A DNA stretch of 64,000 bases from contig JAAEAF010000212.1 of the NCBI GenBank assembly GCA_011037195.1, forward strand, positions 186,001 through 250,000, in the 5' to 3' direction. This document shows, one piece after another, positions 21,848 to 33,075 of this stretch (position 1 is the stretch's first letter; each line of letters starts with the position of its first letter). Both the position numbers and the translations under genes were made by a program. The notes beneath the pieces were generated by a model. That model was not told the DNA's origin. It ran no database searches and was given only the letters and a program-made list of their open reading frames with translations. Origin of the DNA: Triatoma infestans. Taxonomy: Eukaryota > Arthropoda > Insecta > Hemiptera > Reduviidae.

Positions 21848-22490
21848 AGTTCTTCTTCTTCTTCTTCTTGCAGCAGGCATAGTTTGTTCTTTCTACGTGT
21901 TACGAATTTGTTTTGACCAGCAATTTTAATTCATAGCCTTGACATCGGAAGTCAGGGCTATGAACTAGATATCTCTTTACAGTGATATCCGATGCTGTTT
22001 TTAAATAATGCCAAAAGTATCAATTATCTTATGTCGTTAGATGTTTGCAGTTTCATTGGATTAGGAAATTGATTGCCGTTAGGAAAAGAAATGGCTATTT
22101 GTAACGGGCATTAGATGGGTGCTCATTCTACTCATATTCATAAAGAAACAACTCAAACCCTCAATTTCTTAAACGAATTCAAATTCACAAATTCGATATG
22201 ATTCGAAACAAGTACATCGTTCGAAAATCAACGCCCCTGCTTTATTAGCATATATTTAAAAAGTGTCCCAGTCAGTGAGATGTAGGCAACCAGCTTAGTT
22301 CATTAGGTATTACATCTTAAAGTACCCCACAAGAATTCTCTTCAGTGCATTTTCTCTTCATCTCGATCAACCCACTCGCTAATACCTTCAAATAATCGAT
22401 TTTAATATAAAACTAAAATTCTACAACTTTATTTCTGATACCACGGAACCTATGCGTCACTCAGCCTGTTGAAAAAAAAAACTTCCTCTC
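21848..22490 (-). other. Possible LINE 3' end with (GAA)n tail, otherwise unassigned
   Basis: On the minus strand the sequence CCTGCTGCAAGAAG runs into (GAA)n (21850-21870 on +), which replaces the end of a family A copy. A GAA-type tail following GCTGCAAGAAG is seen at LINE 3' ends, but no coding sequence supports the call. The rest up to 22490 is unassigned. Confidence 0.3.
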
Positions 22491-22524
22491 TAGGCGGCCA
22501 TTCTTCTATTCTAGCACGTGTATT

Positions 22525-22700
22525 ATGAGTGTATTAACTTGAACTTGCTCTGAGCGAGTCTGTATTATCACAGTGTTTTGACAAAAACATCCTGATGATG
22601 GGCGTACGCCCGAAACCGTCGATGACCACCAAAAGAAGCAGGCTATTACGGAAAATATATCTGATGTTGCCCAGCTCTGCGGAACCAACCACAACCAGTT
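22525..22700 (+). mobile_element. PLE-type 3' end with hammerhead-like hairpin
   Basis: From about 22525 this matches the complement of 41233-41410: TCTGTATTATCACAGTG against TCTGTGTTGTCACACTG, then CATCCTGATGATGGGCG, CGAAACCGTCGATG, GAAGCAGGCTATTA and CAGCTCTGCGGAACCAACC. The core CTGATGA, hairpin GGGC-GTAC-GCCC, GAAAC and GTC flanked by CATC/GATG has the order of a minimal type I hammerhead ribozyme (22587-22622). There is one unpaired T after CTGATGA. Confidence 0.6.
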
Positions 22701-23454
22701 AATCCAGGAGTCTCTTTCCAGGGTCCTAAGTCTAATTGAACAGATAGGCCTGAGAAGAGGGTACCCAAATTTGTGGATGCTAGAATAGACCTTATAGGGA
22801 TCACGGTGGAGTAGTGGCTTCTCTTAGCAGTAAGAGAAATCCAGAGCAGAGATAGCATTCTTTGTGTTCTCAATGGCCAAATAACGAGGCCAGATGGTTG
22901 CGAACTAGTACAAAACTTGCCTTGATGAACATCACTTTCTATTGTTAAAAAAATAATGTTATTATAAAGATTGGAACATAAACAATCATTAGAGTTTCTT
23001 TCTTAACTCCTTTTTAAAGGTTTTTTATTAAATAATAAATAAAAGTAAAAAAAATAAAGGCAAAGGTTAATTTATTTTGAAAACAACGGTAATTTCAGTA
23101 ATGCGAATAATCATAATGCCCTTGAAATGAGATGTTTATAAAACTAGAAGATTGTTATTACGAAATAATTCATAACATGCGATGCATTGTCAACATAACT
23201 TTGTCCCCCGGCCATCTATATATCCATTGTTTTGGTTTAGTAACGTTAATTTATAATTAACAAATTGTTCTGCAAACTTCGATTTTTTTTAGTAAATGAT
23301 TAGTTAGCATTAATATTGCATGAATTAATCAAAGCATGATTGATGAGATGGTTTATATTTTGTAATATCAAGAATTATGTAATATGATTACATTGTAGGC
23401 AATGGATTTATGTTTTTTATCAGGATCCAAAAAAATAAATATTAAAAATATTTA
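22701..23454. other. Unassigned sequence
   Basis: No domain or repeat was recognised. The first 200 bases are less A+T-rich and may belong to the preceding element. Confidence 0.4.
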
Positions 23455-23555
23455 AGTTTCCGGGTTAAGACAGCGTCCATGGTAACGCTTGAATGGAACA
23501 TTCGCTTGTTCCATTGCTTTCAAGGTGAAACGACCTTGAAGAAGTTTATTTATAT
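23455..23555. repeat. Weak PLE-type terminal segment
   Basis: AAGTTTCCGGGTTAAGAC at 23455 resembles the outer arm of the inverted structure at 44235, and GTGAAACGACCTTGAAGAAG follows. The match is partial. Confidence 0.3.
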
Positions 23556-23569
23556 TAATACAATTATAT

Positions 23570-24235
23570 ATTAAATGATAAATTTTCTTGAAACTTCAAA
23601 ATATACTGAAAATATTACAAATAAAAGTTATTATAGGCTTTTGCCCCTATATTTAACATTCCAAATTTATAGGAAATCAGTATAGCCGTTTTCGACAAAA
23701 TTGCAAATAGCTTTAAAACTTATCCTGTAGAGTGCAATTCCAGTTAACCGATTTTTCTTGAAATTTAGAATTCTACCAGTATTTATTAATGGATAATGGA
23801 CATTAGTTTATAGGTGCTAAGGATAATAAATTTTACTGAAGTGGTACTTAACGCTGCTGTTTCCCCAGAACCCCATAAAAAAAAAAAAAAAAATCACTTC
23901 TCCCCGGGGAAATGTTCCCAATAAAAGTGATAAGTATTTATGTGTGTAGATAGTATGTACGAAGTTTAAATAATAACTGGTTGGAAACTGTTTTCGAAAA
24001 ATTGCGAAAAATATAAATAACAGTAAAGATGCAACTTCCGATTGAAGAAGTTTGCCCAAAACCTTCGTGTGTCAGATGCGATGGTAGTAACTATAGAAGG
24101 AAGGGATTATTTTTTTTTTTTAGATATTTTGTTCACAAAAACACATAAACATACATTCCCTGAACTGATTTCAAAAAATTTGACGCAATATTTCGATCGC
24201 AATACTTCCTATTACTAGGAGCAAGAGAAGGTAAT
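23570..24235 (+). repeat. Family A copy (forward)
   Basis: It is of the 'aataaaagtgataag' subtype, with a purine run near 23878-23892. It ends in 'acttcctattactaggagcaa', a degraded terminal hairpin, at about 24205-24235. Confidence 0.65.
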
Positions 24236-24279
24236 AAGCTGGAGGCTATTCTATAACGCTGCACTGCTGGTTAACCGAT

Positions 24280-24355
24280 TTTTACTTTCTCCTACTGTTA
24301 GTAAGAGGACGTATTGTGATCGTATCAAATTTTCGAAATTCAGATTTCACCGGAA
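24280..24355 (-). repeat. Family A terminal piece (reverse), cut by Helitron
   Basis: It starts 'tttttactttctcctactg' and runs through 'gatcgtatcaaattttcg' to 'caccggaaatacat', where the Helitron's 3' end begins. Confidence 0.7.
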
Positions 24356-24384
24356 ATACATATATATATATATATATATCGCGA

Positions 24385-24436
24385 AGCGTGGTCGCGATAT
24401 ATATATATATATATATGTATATATCGCGACCACGCT
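24385..24436 (-). repeat. Hairpin at the Helitron 3' side
   Basis: AGCGTGGTCGCGATATA at 24385-24401 pairs with TATATCGCGACCACGCT at 24420-24436, a 17-bp perfect stem. A subterminal hairpin just before the 3' terminus is a defining Helitron feature. A second partial copy of CGCGA lies at 24380-24384. Confidence 0.8.
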
Positions 24437-24639
24437 GTGGTATGTGATATGTATATATATTCGCTGTGGCTCAGTCTGATTTTAATTATTACAGAAGTAA
24501 ATAGAAGTATTATAGTTAACATAGATTCAACAACAAAACACATCATTCACATTAATACCCTACTTTGCGTTCTGTGAAATGAAAGGAAAGAAAGAAAAAA
24601 GGTTTTTAACTGAAAGTCTTTTTTTATTGTAAAGCTAGT

Positions 24640-26190
24640 GAATGGACTATATTTTTGTTTGTCCGTTTTCTGCATAAACATAAAGATCAAATGGTTTACC
24701 GACTCTGGAGCAGGCGACATATAATTGCCCATGAGAGAAGCATTCGTTTTTAAATTCCAACCGCACACTTGCAAAGTTTGTCCTTGCGCTATTGATAGTC
24801 ATAGCGAACGCAAGGCGTATTGGAAATTGAAGTCTTTTGAACTCAGACGCCATATCTGTCGGAATGAGTGGTATTCGTGGAAGAGTAGTACGTCTTCACC
24901 TTTATGAGGTCCAATGAGAATTGTTGCTTCAATTAGATTATTCATCAATTTTTTAATTAATAATCGCGTACCATTGCATAATTATGGCTGATTGATGTTT
25001 CGGAGTAATATAATTGGCACTCCAATTTTCAAATTTAGAATGTTTGGCGGTAATCCGGGAACATCGAGTAAATTAAGAAATTCCGTTGGAAAATTCACTA
25101 CTTCACTTTGGTCCATCACGGAGTCAATGGATTTGTAGGCCACTGTTTCACCTGCGATTCTGTTTAGAATGATGTTCATATCGAGTAAGTCGACATTTTT
25201 AGCCGCTAGAATGACTCTTCCGCTTAACCATGCGTGATCTTGATAATTTTTTTCGATGCTTTGGAATACCTTGTCTACTAATTCTTCTTTTAAATGTACA
25301 ATGTTGCAGAAATTAGATGGGAAGGTGATTTTTCCTGTTGCTGGATTTGTAGGTGCAGTGCCGTTATCGACTTCGAGCAATTGTCTTGAAAATGTGGCAG
25401 CTGTTGGGATCGTTTTGAAGTTGAACTCTCATATTCGTTGTTAAATGATTTTTTTTTACTGAGCTTCAAAGAGTTGAATATTTCAAGCAGGCATGCAATT
25501 CATCAGCTGGTGTTGAGCGAGGTATCACTGGAAGCGTTTGCCTGAAGTCACCTAGGCTAGTAACACCAATGCTCCACCAAATGGAACCTGATTATTTCGC
25601 AAGTCTTTCAATGTATGGTCTAATGCTTCCAATGACTTCTTATGAACCATTTTACACTCATCCCATACAATGATTTTGCACGCCCGAAGAACCTTTCCCA
25701 TTCCTGATGTTTTAGAAATGTTGCATGTTTGGTTTTCTGTGAAGTGATAGTGCATGTTTAGTGATAGTTTAAGAGCTGAATGCGCTGATGTACCTCCTTC
25801 CATCAACGTAGCAGCATTACCTGAAGCAAGTGCTAACGGCCATTTGAACGGATTTTAGCCAGGATTAAGGAAATTAAGAACGTTTTTCCCGTTCTACCTG
25901 GAGCATCCAAAAATAAATCCACCGGATAGGTTGGTCACAGCTTGTATGATGGTATCAAATGCTATCCTTTGTTCTTGAAGGAGTTTCAGTGTATTTTCAT
26001 GGATGAATCTCTGTAAGTCTTTTCTGGTGCATGATTGCTTTCTGAGTAGTTCTCTCTCGAATGTTGCATTGATCGACCTATTCGGTACTGTTACTCTCAG
26101 TTGTGCCAACAACTTGCCACACATTGCAGGACAAAGATCTCTAATGAAGATTAGCGCTTCATTGTATATTTCTTCTTTGAAATCCAAGCC
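24640..26190 (-). pseudogene. Helitron PIF1-like DNA helicase, broken
   Basis: Segments occur in the right order on the minus strand. The N-terminal part (26187-25894) includes NEALIFIRDLC and ends NTLKLLQEQRIAFD. Walker A APGRTGKT lies near 25876-25905 in a shifted frame. GGTSAHSALKL and Walker B IIVWDECKMVHK follow (25806-25552). ITFPSNFC, VPGLPPNILNLKIGVPII and LLRN follow (25380-24982). The C-terminal FPIRLAFAMTIN and SHGQLYVACSRVG close it (24853-24647). The last motif is the family hallmark. Frameshifts separate the blocks, so no functional enzyme is made. Confidence 0.85.
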
Positions 26191-26465
26191 ATGATTATGT
26201 GTTTATTGACGTATTCTGTGTAGAATATCTTCGGCAGAGAGCGCGCCACCATCGCAACACTTCTACGTCTGTCTATTTCTGCCAAACTCGCGAAACGCTC
26301 GGAATTTCCCGTTTCCGTGGGAACTTCGGAGTAAAAAGTATATATAAACACTCTTATATAGAAATGCAACGTGTGTAAAGATTTCAAGTCAACCCATCGA
26401 CCACTTTTCGAGTTTTGCGGCCACAAACATACGGATGCTGAATTTTTATATATATATATATATAT

Positions 26466-27330
26466 ATGCAGCGCCGGCTCAAGGCTTCTTTCAAAGCGAG
26501 ATATTTTCCAACTTTTTGCGCCCTCCTATTATCCCTAGTCCTCCCTTTAAACATAAATAAGAATTAAAGAATTAAAGTGCATTACTCCAACAACTTCATT
26601 ATAATTTAACTAATACAAAGTTTATTCATTTCACTTGAATAATATTACAAAAACTGAATAAGTATATTACTTTAAATTCAGTACAATAACATCAATCAGA
26701 ATTTAAAATAGTTGCTTACGAGTCTTCATTGCAGCGAATTTTTCATTAAATTTGCTTAAGCTAAATTTATTTAAAATTCCGCTCAATTGAGAGTGTTGCC
26801 AAACCATCTAGTCTATACATAGTCATTGTTGTACGCAGGTAACGTGTCTTGATCAACCTTAATTTTGAAAAACTCCCTCTGCAATAACAACGGTAAGTGG
26901 AAAATTTTAAGCGCAATGCAATCATGTAAAAACTTCACTTCGTCACATAAATCGTCCTTTTGATCACCGTCGCTTAAAAGATGACCAATATCCGCACATT
27001 TTGTTCTTAGCTCCTTGCCATTTATTTTATTGCAGATGTACTCAAATACTAATTGTTTGCTATGTGTTAACGTACGGCAAGTTCAAATGGATTTTTATAT
27101 CGACTCCATCATGTTGTCCAAGATTGCGTTAAAAAAGAAAAAATTGACTTTGATGTTGTTCAGCATCATTATTTCAGCCCTACTTTTAATTCCGTTGTTA
27201 TTCTTCTGCTTTTCCAATATAATTTTAAATTTTTTCCTCGGTTCGATAACTTCTAAGTTAGTCTTTTTTTGTATTTATGAAAGTAAAGAAATTGCTTGAG
27301 TAAATTGTCACTCTGCAAAGCTTTACTAGA
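26466..27330 (-). pseudogene. hAT transposase C-terminal relic
   Basis: CAGCGCCGGCTCAAGG at 26467 resembles the CAGGGCCGG-type terminus of hAT elements. Inward on the minus strand, broken frames encode NAILDNMMESI (near 27110-27140), ELRTKCADIGHLLSDGD (near 26960-27010), DEVKFLHDCIALKIF (near 26910-26955) and MYRLDGLATLSIERNF (near 26770-26820). The last corresponds to the conserved 'RLxGLAxLSIE' end of the hAT dimerisation domain. Stops and frameshifts show decay. The other terminus was not located. Confidence 0.65.
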
Positions 27331-27411
27331 AATACGGCTTCTGAGCTTCAATACCGCTTGGCCGAGCGTCTGTCTGGCTGGACAAAGTTTTTTTTATAAT
27401 TTAACTCCAAA

Positions 27412-28425
27412 AAAAAATCTGGTGTGAAACACACACACAACTTTCTCTGACACCAGTTCTCAAAATTGTATAGTTTGTGTACCAAATTTAATGAAATTCG
27501 TCGGTGTTATTATTAGTAGCAGTTATTAATAGCAAAAACTGAAAAACTGTTCAGTAAAAAAACACTTCCGGTTTACTAATTTTCATTTAAAACTCGGAAT
27601 TGAAACAATCTATATATTTATAATTAATTTTATTTAGATGTTATAATTGTATTATCAACTGTGGTAGCACTTTAAAGAAAATATAACCCCACCCCTTCCC
27701 AAAAAAACCCCCTTAAATAACTTTACTAAATGTTTCAAATAAAAATTGTAGCTTTTTATATGTGTAGTTCACATAACTAGTTTAAAGAAAATCGTTGGAG
27801 CCGTTTTAGAGAAAATAGCAGAAAACTTGAAACATACTTTCTAGTAAAATCGCACTTCCGATCATCCGAGTTTCTTCAACCTCGGAATTTCCACAACACA
27901 TTTAATTATAATAAATATTATTTAGACGATGGAATTTTGTAATAAACTGAAATAGCACATTAGAGGAAAACCTAGCCCCACCCCTCCCTCAAAACTGCCC
28001 TTAAATGCACTTTTCCGGAGAAATTTTCAAATAAAAGTTGTAGCTCTTTGTATGTGTAGTTGATATATCAAGTTTGTAGAAAATCGTCGGGTTCCATTTC
28101 TTAGAAAATCGCAACAAAAAAAAATAAAAAAAAACTAGTAAAGTTGTTACTTCCGGTTGAGGAATTTTGATAGATAACCTACTGCCGGATCCCAGGGTGA
28201 TACCTAAACGGAATAAAAATTTGAACTTTCTGCGGTTTTTCGTCTTTAAGCTATACTGTTCACATATATATACACACACACACACACACACATACCATTT
28301 CTAAAAACCATTTTTTTTGGACTCAGGGGACCTCAAAAGGGATATTTCCGGTGAAAACTCGATATCGAAAATTTGACACGATTGCAATACTTCTTTTTTT
28401 TACTCGGAATAAGAAAAAGTAAAAA
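27412..28425 (+). repeat. Complete family A copy (forward)
   Basis: It runs from 'aaaaaaatctggtgtgaaac' to the degraded hairpin and A-run at about 28390-28425. Both modules are present, with ACTTCCGGT near 27568 and 28152. A ~25-bp A+T-rich insertion (near 27505-27532) interrupts the 5' part. A (CA)n tract lies at 28270-28291. Confidence 0.85.
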
Positions 28426-28815
28426 AACAGAAAGTAATAAAAAAAGATACACTTGTTATTCCTTCAATATTTACAAATTATGAATAATGCATTCAAACAT
28501 TAATGTAATTATTTATTTTATTATATTTTATTGAATATTCAGTGTACATTATGCATATATGAAAAAATGATTAAAAATGAACAAATGCTTTTTTTGTTTA
28601 GGATGGCGCTGGAAAGAATCATTGTCTGCAAATATGTGAAAATTACATAATATAACAATAATACTACTATTGTAAGTAAATTCAGGTGCGTCATTACATA
28701 ATTTATCTCTTTATGTTTCTTTTGTTCACAACAATGTAACGCATGTCATGAACTTTGGAATTGCGTTTTTGCAGGAAAATATGTTTTATGAGATAACTGA
28801 AAACAAAAAATCATG
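28426..28815. other. Unassigned A+T-rich sequence
   Basis: Nothing recognised. Confidence 0.45.
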
Positions 28816-28820
28816 TTTTG

Positions 28821-28854
<34 letters not shown>

Positions 28855-29100
28855 ATTTGTGTGTGTATGTCATTAAAACAAAAATATCTACCCCGCTAAA
28901 AAGCCAAAAAAAACAAAAAAAAAACTAAATCACAGAAATCTTAAACGTGATGATATTCCGTTTAGAAACCCATCATCGCAATAGACACGTAAGGTTCCGG
29001 TTAAAAAATCTATCAACCGGAATTTGCCACTTTTTATTGAAGAATGGATTTTTACAAACTTTTCAGGATTTTCGAGGAAAAGAAAACACACCGAACTAGA
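28816..29100 (-). repeat. Diverged family A fragment (reverse)
   Basis: A (TG)n tract (28818-28852) is followed by 'gatgatattccgtttag', 'caaccggaatttgccactt' and 'aggattttcgaggaaa'. The order matches family A, with heavy decay. Confidence 0.5.
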
Positions 29101-29190
29101 CGTGAAAAAAATCTGGTGTGAAATACTCACAGCGCTTTCTCTTGCTGCAGTTTACTCACACAGATATAAGTGACACATTTTGTACAAACT
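29101..29190 (+). repeat. Family A 5' start piece (forward)
   Basis: It comprises 'aaaaaaatctggtgtgaaat', 'tttctcttgctgcag' and 'ataagtgacacatttt'. Only the first ~90 bp are present. Confidence 0.7.
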
Positions 29191-30074
29191 TATAATTTTT
29201 AAATATGTGGGTGGGTCCGCACATCTGGTATTTTAGCATGCATATTTCTGTTATTCCTGATCGGTTTTGATTTTCATCATCGTCCGAGTAGTTATCAAGT
29301 TACTATTATTGAAATTTAATTATAAAGTATTCTTCCTGATATGCTGTATATTATAGAACATTTTCTAATGTCTAATAATAATTTATAGCAGCACTATTTT
29401 GTCATTAAACACGCACATAGTAACCTTGTAACCTGCCCCACATACAATGTAGTGGAAGAAAGAAATACAAAAATAATAGTTTTGAAAAATAGTTTAGTGA
29501 ATTTTGACAATATTTAAGTGAAGCAGTTTTTGGAAAATAAATAGTGAATTTACCTCCAAAAAGAGTGTATTTAGAGTCAGGTCTTATAATATAAGGTCAT
29601 TGCAATTAAAGTGACAAAGGCACAAGAATCCGTTAGGCCAACTCTTTTGTAAGAGAAAATCCCCCGCTAGAGCAGGACATTCTTGGAATAGCCTGCATTC
29701 TGCTTTCAAAGCCAGAACACTTGCTTCAGGAATCGCTCTCTTAAACTCAGCGCCAGTGATAGAGATTAACATTTATTCTAGATCAATAAATGATCTATTA
29801 AGCATAAAAGTTGTGATATTGTAAAATATTTAATTATCTTTAAAGATAATATATTTAATTTAATCTACCAGTGTATTCTTATTATTCTTATTACTTCACT
29901 CTCTTAAACATATATATTTACAAGCCCTTTAACTAAACCGCTCACGCCACAATCTACTACACTGCAACAACACATCACACCAACAACATTTCACAATCCA
30001 ACAAAGCAACAAATGTAGTGTGTAACAGAAACATTAAGTTGAAGTGAACTCTCTATACGAACTTGATAACTTTA
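29191..30074. other. Unassigned sequence
   Basis: On the minus strand 29584-29772 is an open frame of 62 codons with several Cys and Ala residues. I recognise no domain. The part from about 29930 leads into a hammerhead-like motif at 30075 and could be the upstream part of a PLE-type end. Confidence 0.35.
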
Positions 30075-30110
30075 CTCTGACGATGGATGAAAATCTGAAA
30101 CCGATGAGAA
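30075..30110 (+). other. Hammerhead-like hairpin motif
   Basis: The sequence reads CTGACGA, T, GGAT-GAAA-ATCT, GAAACCGATG. It has the CTGANGA / stem II / GAAA order found at the PLE-type ends elsewhere in the window. The closing stem I is not convincing, so this is tentative. Confidence 0.3.
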
Positions 30111-30139
30111 ATGATACAACGGATAAAATACCACATGTT

Positions 30140-30660
30140 CTCATTTTTACTAAATGTTTACTTATCTTCAATTTCCCATCAGTGGCAGAATCTTAACTTA
30201 ATAAAGTGACATAAGTGAAAGTTGTATTTATGTTTCACATCGGATTTTTTTCTTTTTCAATCAATTTTTATTTCCGACATTTTTTTATTACAAATCTTTG
30301 TGAAAAGAATAGATTTATTTGGGATTTTATCCGTGCTTCATATGTTTTAAGCTTGGAATTTTGGTCACATATTTATATCTCCCCTATTTAATGTAGCCCC
30401 TACCGAAAATGAATTTTCCCGTTATAATGTTTCTTACATGATGTGTGTAGCATGTAGTTGAAAGAAGAGAACTCCCTTTTTCTTTAAAAAGTCTTTTTCG
30501 AGAAAATGGAAACCTAAAACACAGGAAAAAAACCCATTCATTAGGTGGTACTTCCGATAATCCTTGGTTTGACCAAAACGTTATTCTCGGGTACCATTGG
30601 TAGAAACAAAATATCAATTTTGTTGAATTTCTGCAATTTTTACGGCAATGTGAGGGTGGA
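30140..30660. repeat. Family A fragments, reverse then forward
   Basis: The reverse terminus 'gtgaaagttgtatttatg' and 'cacatcggattttttt' lies at about 30205-30250. A forward central-module piece, 'gaattttcccgttataatg' to 'ggtggtacttccgataatc', lies at about 30340-30650. Confidence 0.5.
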
Positions 30661-30738
30661 TGAATTGGCTAAGATGGGATCTTCATTATCGTGGTCCCTA
30701 GTTTGATAATTAGGTTCATTCCCACACACCTCGTGGTT

Positions 30739-31024
30739 CATTTGTGATAATTAGGTTTTTCCCGAAAGTACCTTCAACGACTTCTTACTGACTACATATA
30801 CATAAATACTTCTCACTTTTATTACAAACACTTTTCCAGGAAAAATTCCATTCCAGAATCCATTTCTGGGAGAGCAGCAACTTTAAACTTTCTACTATTG
30901 TATCAAATAAAATCGGTTAACCGGAAGTGCGACTTTAACACGATTGGTTAGTTTTTTTTTTTTTGAATTTTCTCGACTACAGTTTTCCTTAAACTTGAAA
31001 TGCTAACTGTACAGGTAATAAACT
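30739..31024 (-). repeat. 286-bp direct duplication, copy 1 (family A-derived)
   Basis: The segment from 'catttgtgataattagg' to 'ggtaataaact' is the same length as 32790-33075 and differs at only two positions I can see: c/t in the 'acacttttcc' stretch and t/a in the T-run. Internally it is a reverse family A module with 'ccggaagtgcgacttt'. Flanks beyond the 286 bp differ. Confidence 0.9.
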
Positions 31025-31499
31025 GTATTATGTGTCCCTAGCTAGCAGTTAGTCGTTACCAAGCAATTATGCTACAGAGATTTTAAACAATAGGGGCAAA
31101 AAGGAATTTGCAGAAGCACCGGATAAGGAGGGGTGTTTCCAGGCTAATTTCCAAAGTTATAAGACAGGGACTCTTGAAGTCTTTTCCTGAAATGGATACA
31201 GTTGAGATTTTATATGGGTAGCCAGTCATGCTATTCCACAGAACAGGCAGGATGTCTGATCCTTTGTATCAGAATTGGGTGGATAGAGACAGCAAAATGA
31301 TTGTACCATAAACTAGGTCAGTGTACCCCATTTCGACAACACTAGGTTCCACATATTTAGGTGGACAACAGTCTCTATGGTATGTTTGTAGGAGTTGAAG
31401 ATTTTTCGGGCACCTATTAATGATAATAATTTGCAATTTTCCGTTTTTTTTGTGTTTTTTTTTTATACTGACCACAAAGAGAATAAGAGACAATAAATA
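31025..31499. other. Unassigned sequence
   Basis: Nothing recognised; a T-run lies at about 31444-31464. Confidence 0.4.
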
Positions 31500-31620
31500 A
31501 ATTTAATAATAATTTTGTTAGCGCTCAGGGAACCTCAAAGCACACATTTCTGGGTGAAAACTCACAACTCGAGCCTCGATTGTAATCCTTCCTTCTCTTA
31601 CAGCAGTAAGATAAAGTGTA
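31500..31620 (+). repeat. Family A 3' end (forward)
   Basis: It comprises 'gctcagggaacctcaaag', 'gggtgaaaactc' and a degraded hairpin 'ccttctcttacagcagtaag'. Confidence 0.6.
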
Positions 31621-32125
31621 AATAGCTAAATACTGTTTGATAGATTAAGGCTAATGGATGGCATTACATCATCAGAATTAAATTTGATTTATATACATAT
31701 GTATCTGCATTAATTTTTCAATTTTATGTGAAAAGTAAAAGTAATAAAACTTTATTACAATAAAATTGTTAATGTTTAAAGATTAAAATTTCTTCTATGA
31801 AATCATAGTTTATTATAAATTTTCTTTATAGCAATTTACTTAAAGAACAATTAAAATAGTATAATACAGGAAGCAGAAGATATATTACCTATTCTTTCAG
31901 CGGACAGTTAACAATCTAACTTGGGTAAACTTTGAATAGTTATATTTTATTACAAACTGGAATAATCGTGGTTTAATGAGAATATTATAAGAATGTTTTT
32001 AGTGTCTGTCTATTATTATTATTATTATTACAAACTTTTTTATATGAATACAAACCTCTCTGTTTATAGTGTTCTATGAAAAACATTAAGCTGTGATTAC
32101 CTTGACTTAGTTCATTGCCTTTTAG

Positions 32126-32165
<40 letters not shown>

Positions 32166-32230
32166 AAAAGGTATTCTCATTCGTAATAATATCACGTATT
32201 TATCCAACTAGCATTAAGATGAAAACAAAA
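31621..32230. other. Unassigned A+T-rich sequence with (AG)n
   Basis: A (TTA)n tract lies at 32013-32028 and an (AG)n tract of about 12 units at 32138-32161, followed by an A-run. No gene was seen. Confidence 0.5.
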
Positions 32231-32231
32231 A

Positions 32232-32573
32232 CAAAAATCTGAAAGAAAACTTACACGATTTTCTCTTCTTTAATTGTTACAATTCTCACATTTGTGAAAG
32301 TTATATTTGTAAGATATAACTCCTAACTCATATGTAGAAATTTTTACTTTCTCTTCCTGCTACCATAAAAGGAGAAAATATTGTGATATGTCCTAGTGTC
32401 AAATTTTCGAAATACAGTTTTCATACATGTTTAAGAATCCTCTTAGCACGAAAAAATGTTCTTAGAAAAATGGTCTGTATGTGTATTTGTTTGTGTTTGA
32501 ACAAAGTATCACAAAAATTTAACAAATCGCAGAAAGCTCAAAATTGATATTCTGCCTAATAAATTAACACAAG
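32232..32573. repeat. Family A start (forward) then reverse copy
   Basis: The forward start 'aaaatctgaaagaaaactt' with 'ttttctcttctttaatt' lies at 32232-32330. The reverse terminal hairpin region 'tttttactttctcttcctgc' runs to 'agaaagctcaaaattgatat' at 32338-32570, where the SINE begins. Confidence 0.6.
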
Positions 32574-32577
32574 GGAA

Positions 32578-32788
32578 GAAAGATTAGCTTAATGATAGCG
32601 CGCTGGACTCCCACACGAAGGTCCCAGGTTCGAATCCAGCAGTGCTGCCCTTAGATTTTCTCTTCCTAGGAGCCTCTACAGCTCATCACCGAGCAGGGCA
32701 GCTGGAAAGCTCTGGGGAACACGCTACAGCTCCTTTAGGTCACAATGTAATATCTCCATTATAAGAATCTAATCTAAGCAACACTACC
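32578..32788 (+). mobile_element. tRNA-derived SINE
   Basis: An RNA polymerase III type 2 promoter is visible. A box A-like TAGCTTAATGATAGCGC lies at 32585-32601 and an exact box B, GGTTCGAATCC, at 32627-32637, 26 bp apart as in a tRNA. The tRNA-like head spans roughly 70 bp and lacks a proper acceptor stem. A ~140-bp unrelated body (about 32650-32788) follows. It sits inside a reverse family A copy, directly before the second copy of the 286-bp duplication. Confidence 0.75.
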
Positions 32789-32789
32789 G

Positions 32790-33075
32790 CATTTGTGATA
32801 ATTAGGTTTTTCCCGAAAGTACCTTCAACGACTTCTTACTGACTACATATACATAAATACTTCTCACTTTTATTACAAACATTTTTCCAGGAAAAATTCC
32901 ATTCCAGAATCCATTTCTGGGAGAGCAGCAACTTTAAACTTTCTACTATTGTATCAAATAAAATCGGTTAACCGGAAGTGCGACTTTAACACGATTGGTT
33001 AGTTATTTTTTTTTTGAATTTTCTCGACTACAGTTTTCCTTAAACTTGAAATGCTAACTGTACAGGTAATAAACT
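32790..33075 (-). repeat. 286-bp direct duplication, copy 2
   Basis: It is almost identical to 30739-31024 (two differences seen). It abuts the 3' end of the SINE, whereas copy 1 has no SINE beside it. Confidence 0.9.

Larger units (their letters stand above)
24356..26460 (-). mobile_element. Helitron, internally deleted, helicase relic
   Basis: The element reads right to left. Its 5' end is an (AT)n tract followed on the minus strand by AAAAATTCAGCATCCG near 26440. The interior has a Helitron-type PIF1 helicase split over several frames. The 3' side carries a strong hairpin (24385-24436) and an (AT)n tract. The replication initiator (Rep) domain that precedes the helicase in autonomous Helitrons is absent: only about 250 bp of non-helicase sequence lie between the 5' end and the first helicase residues. 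It is inactive. Exact termini are uncertain because both lie in AT repeats. Confidence 0.75.

Noticed and set aside
24340..24546. 68-codon minus-strand ORF
   Set aside because: It is mostly a translation of the (AT)n tracts and hairpin at the Helitron end.
27015..27299. 94-codon + strand hydrophobic ORF
   Set aside because: It lies antisense to the hAT relic; the hydrophobicity comes from T-rich DNA.
32578..32650. A tRNA gene (box A and perfect box B)
   Set aside because: The acceptor and other stems do not pair, and a long unrelated body follows, so it is a SINE head.
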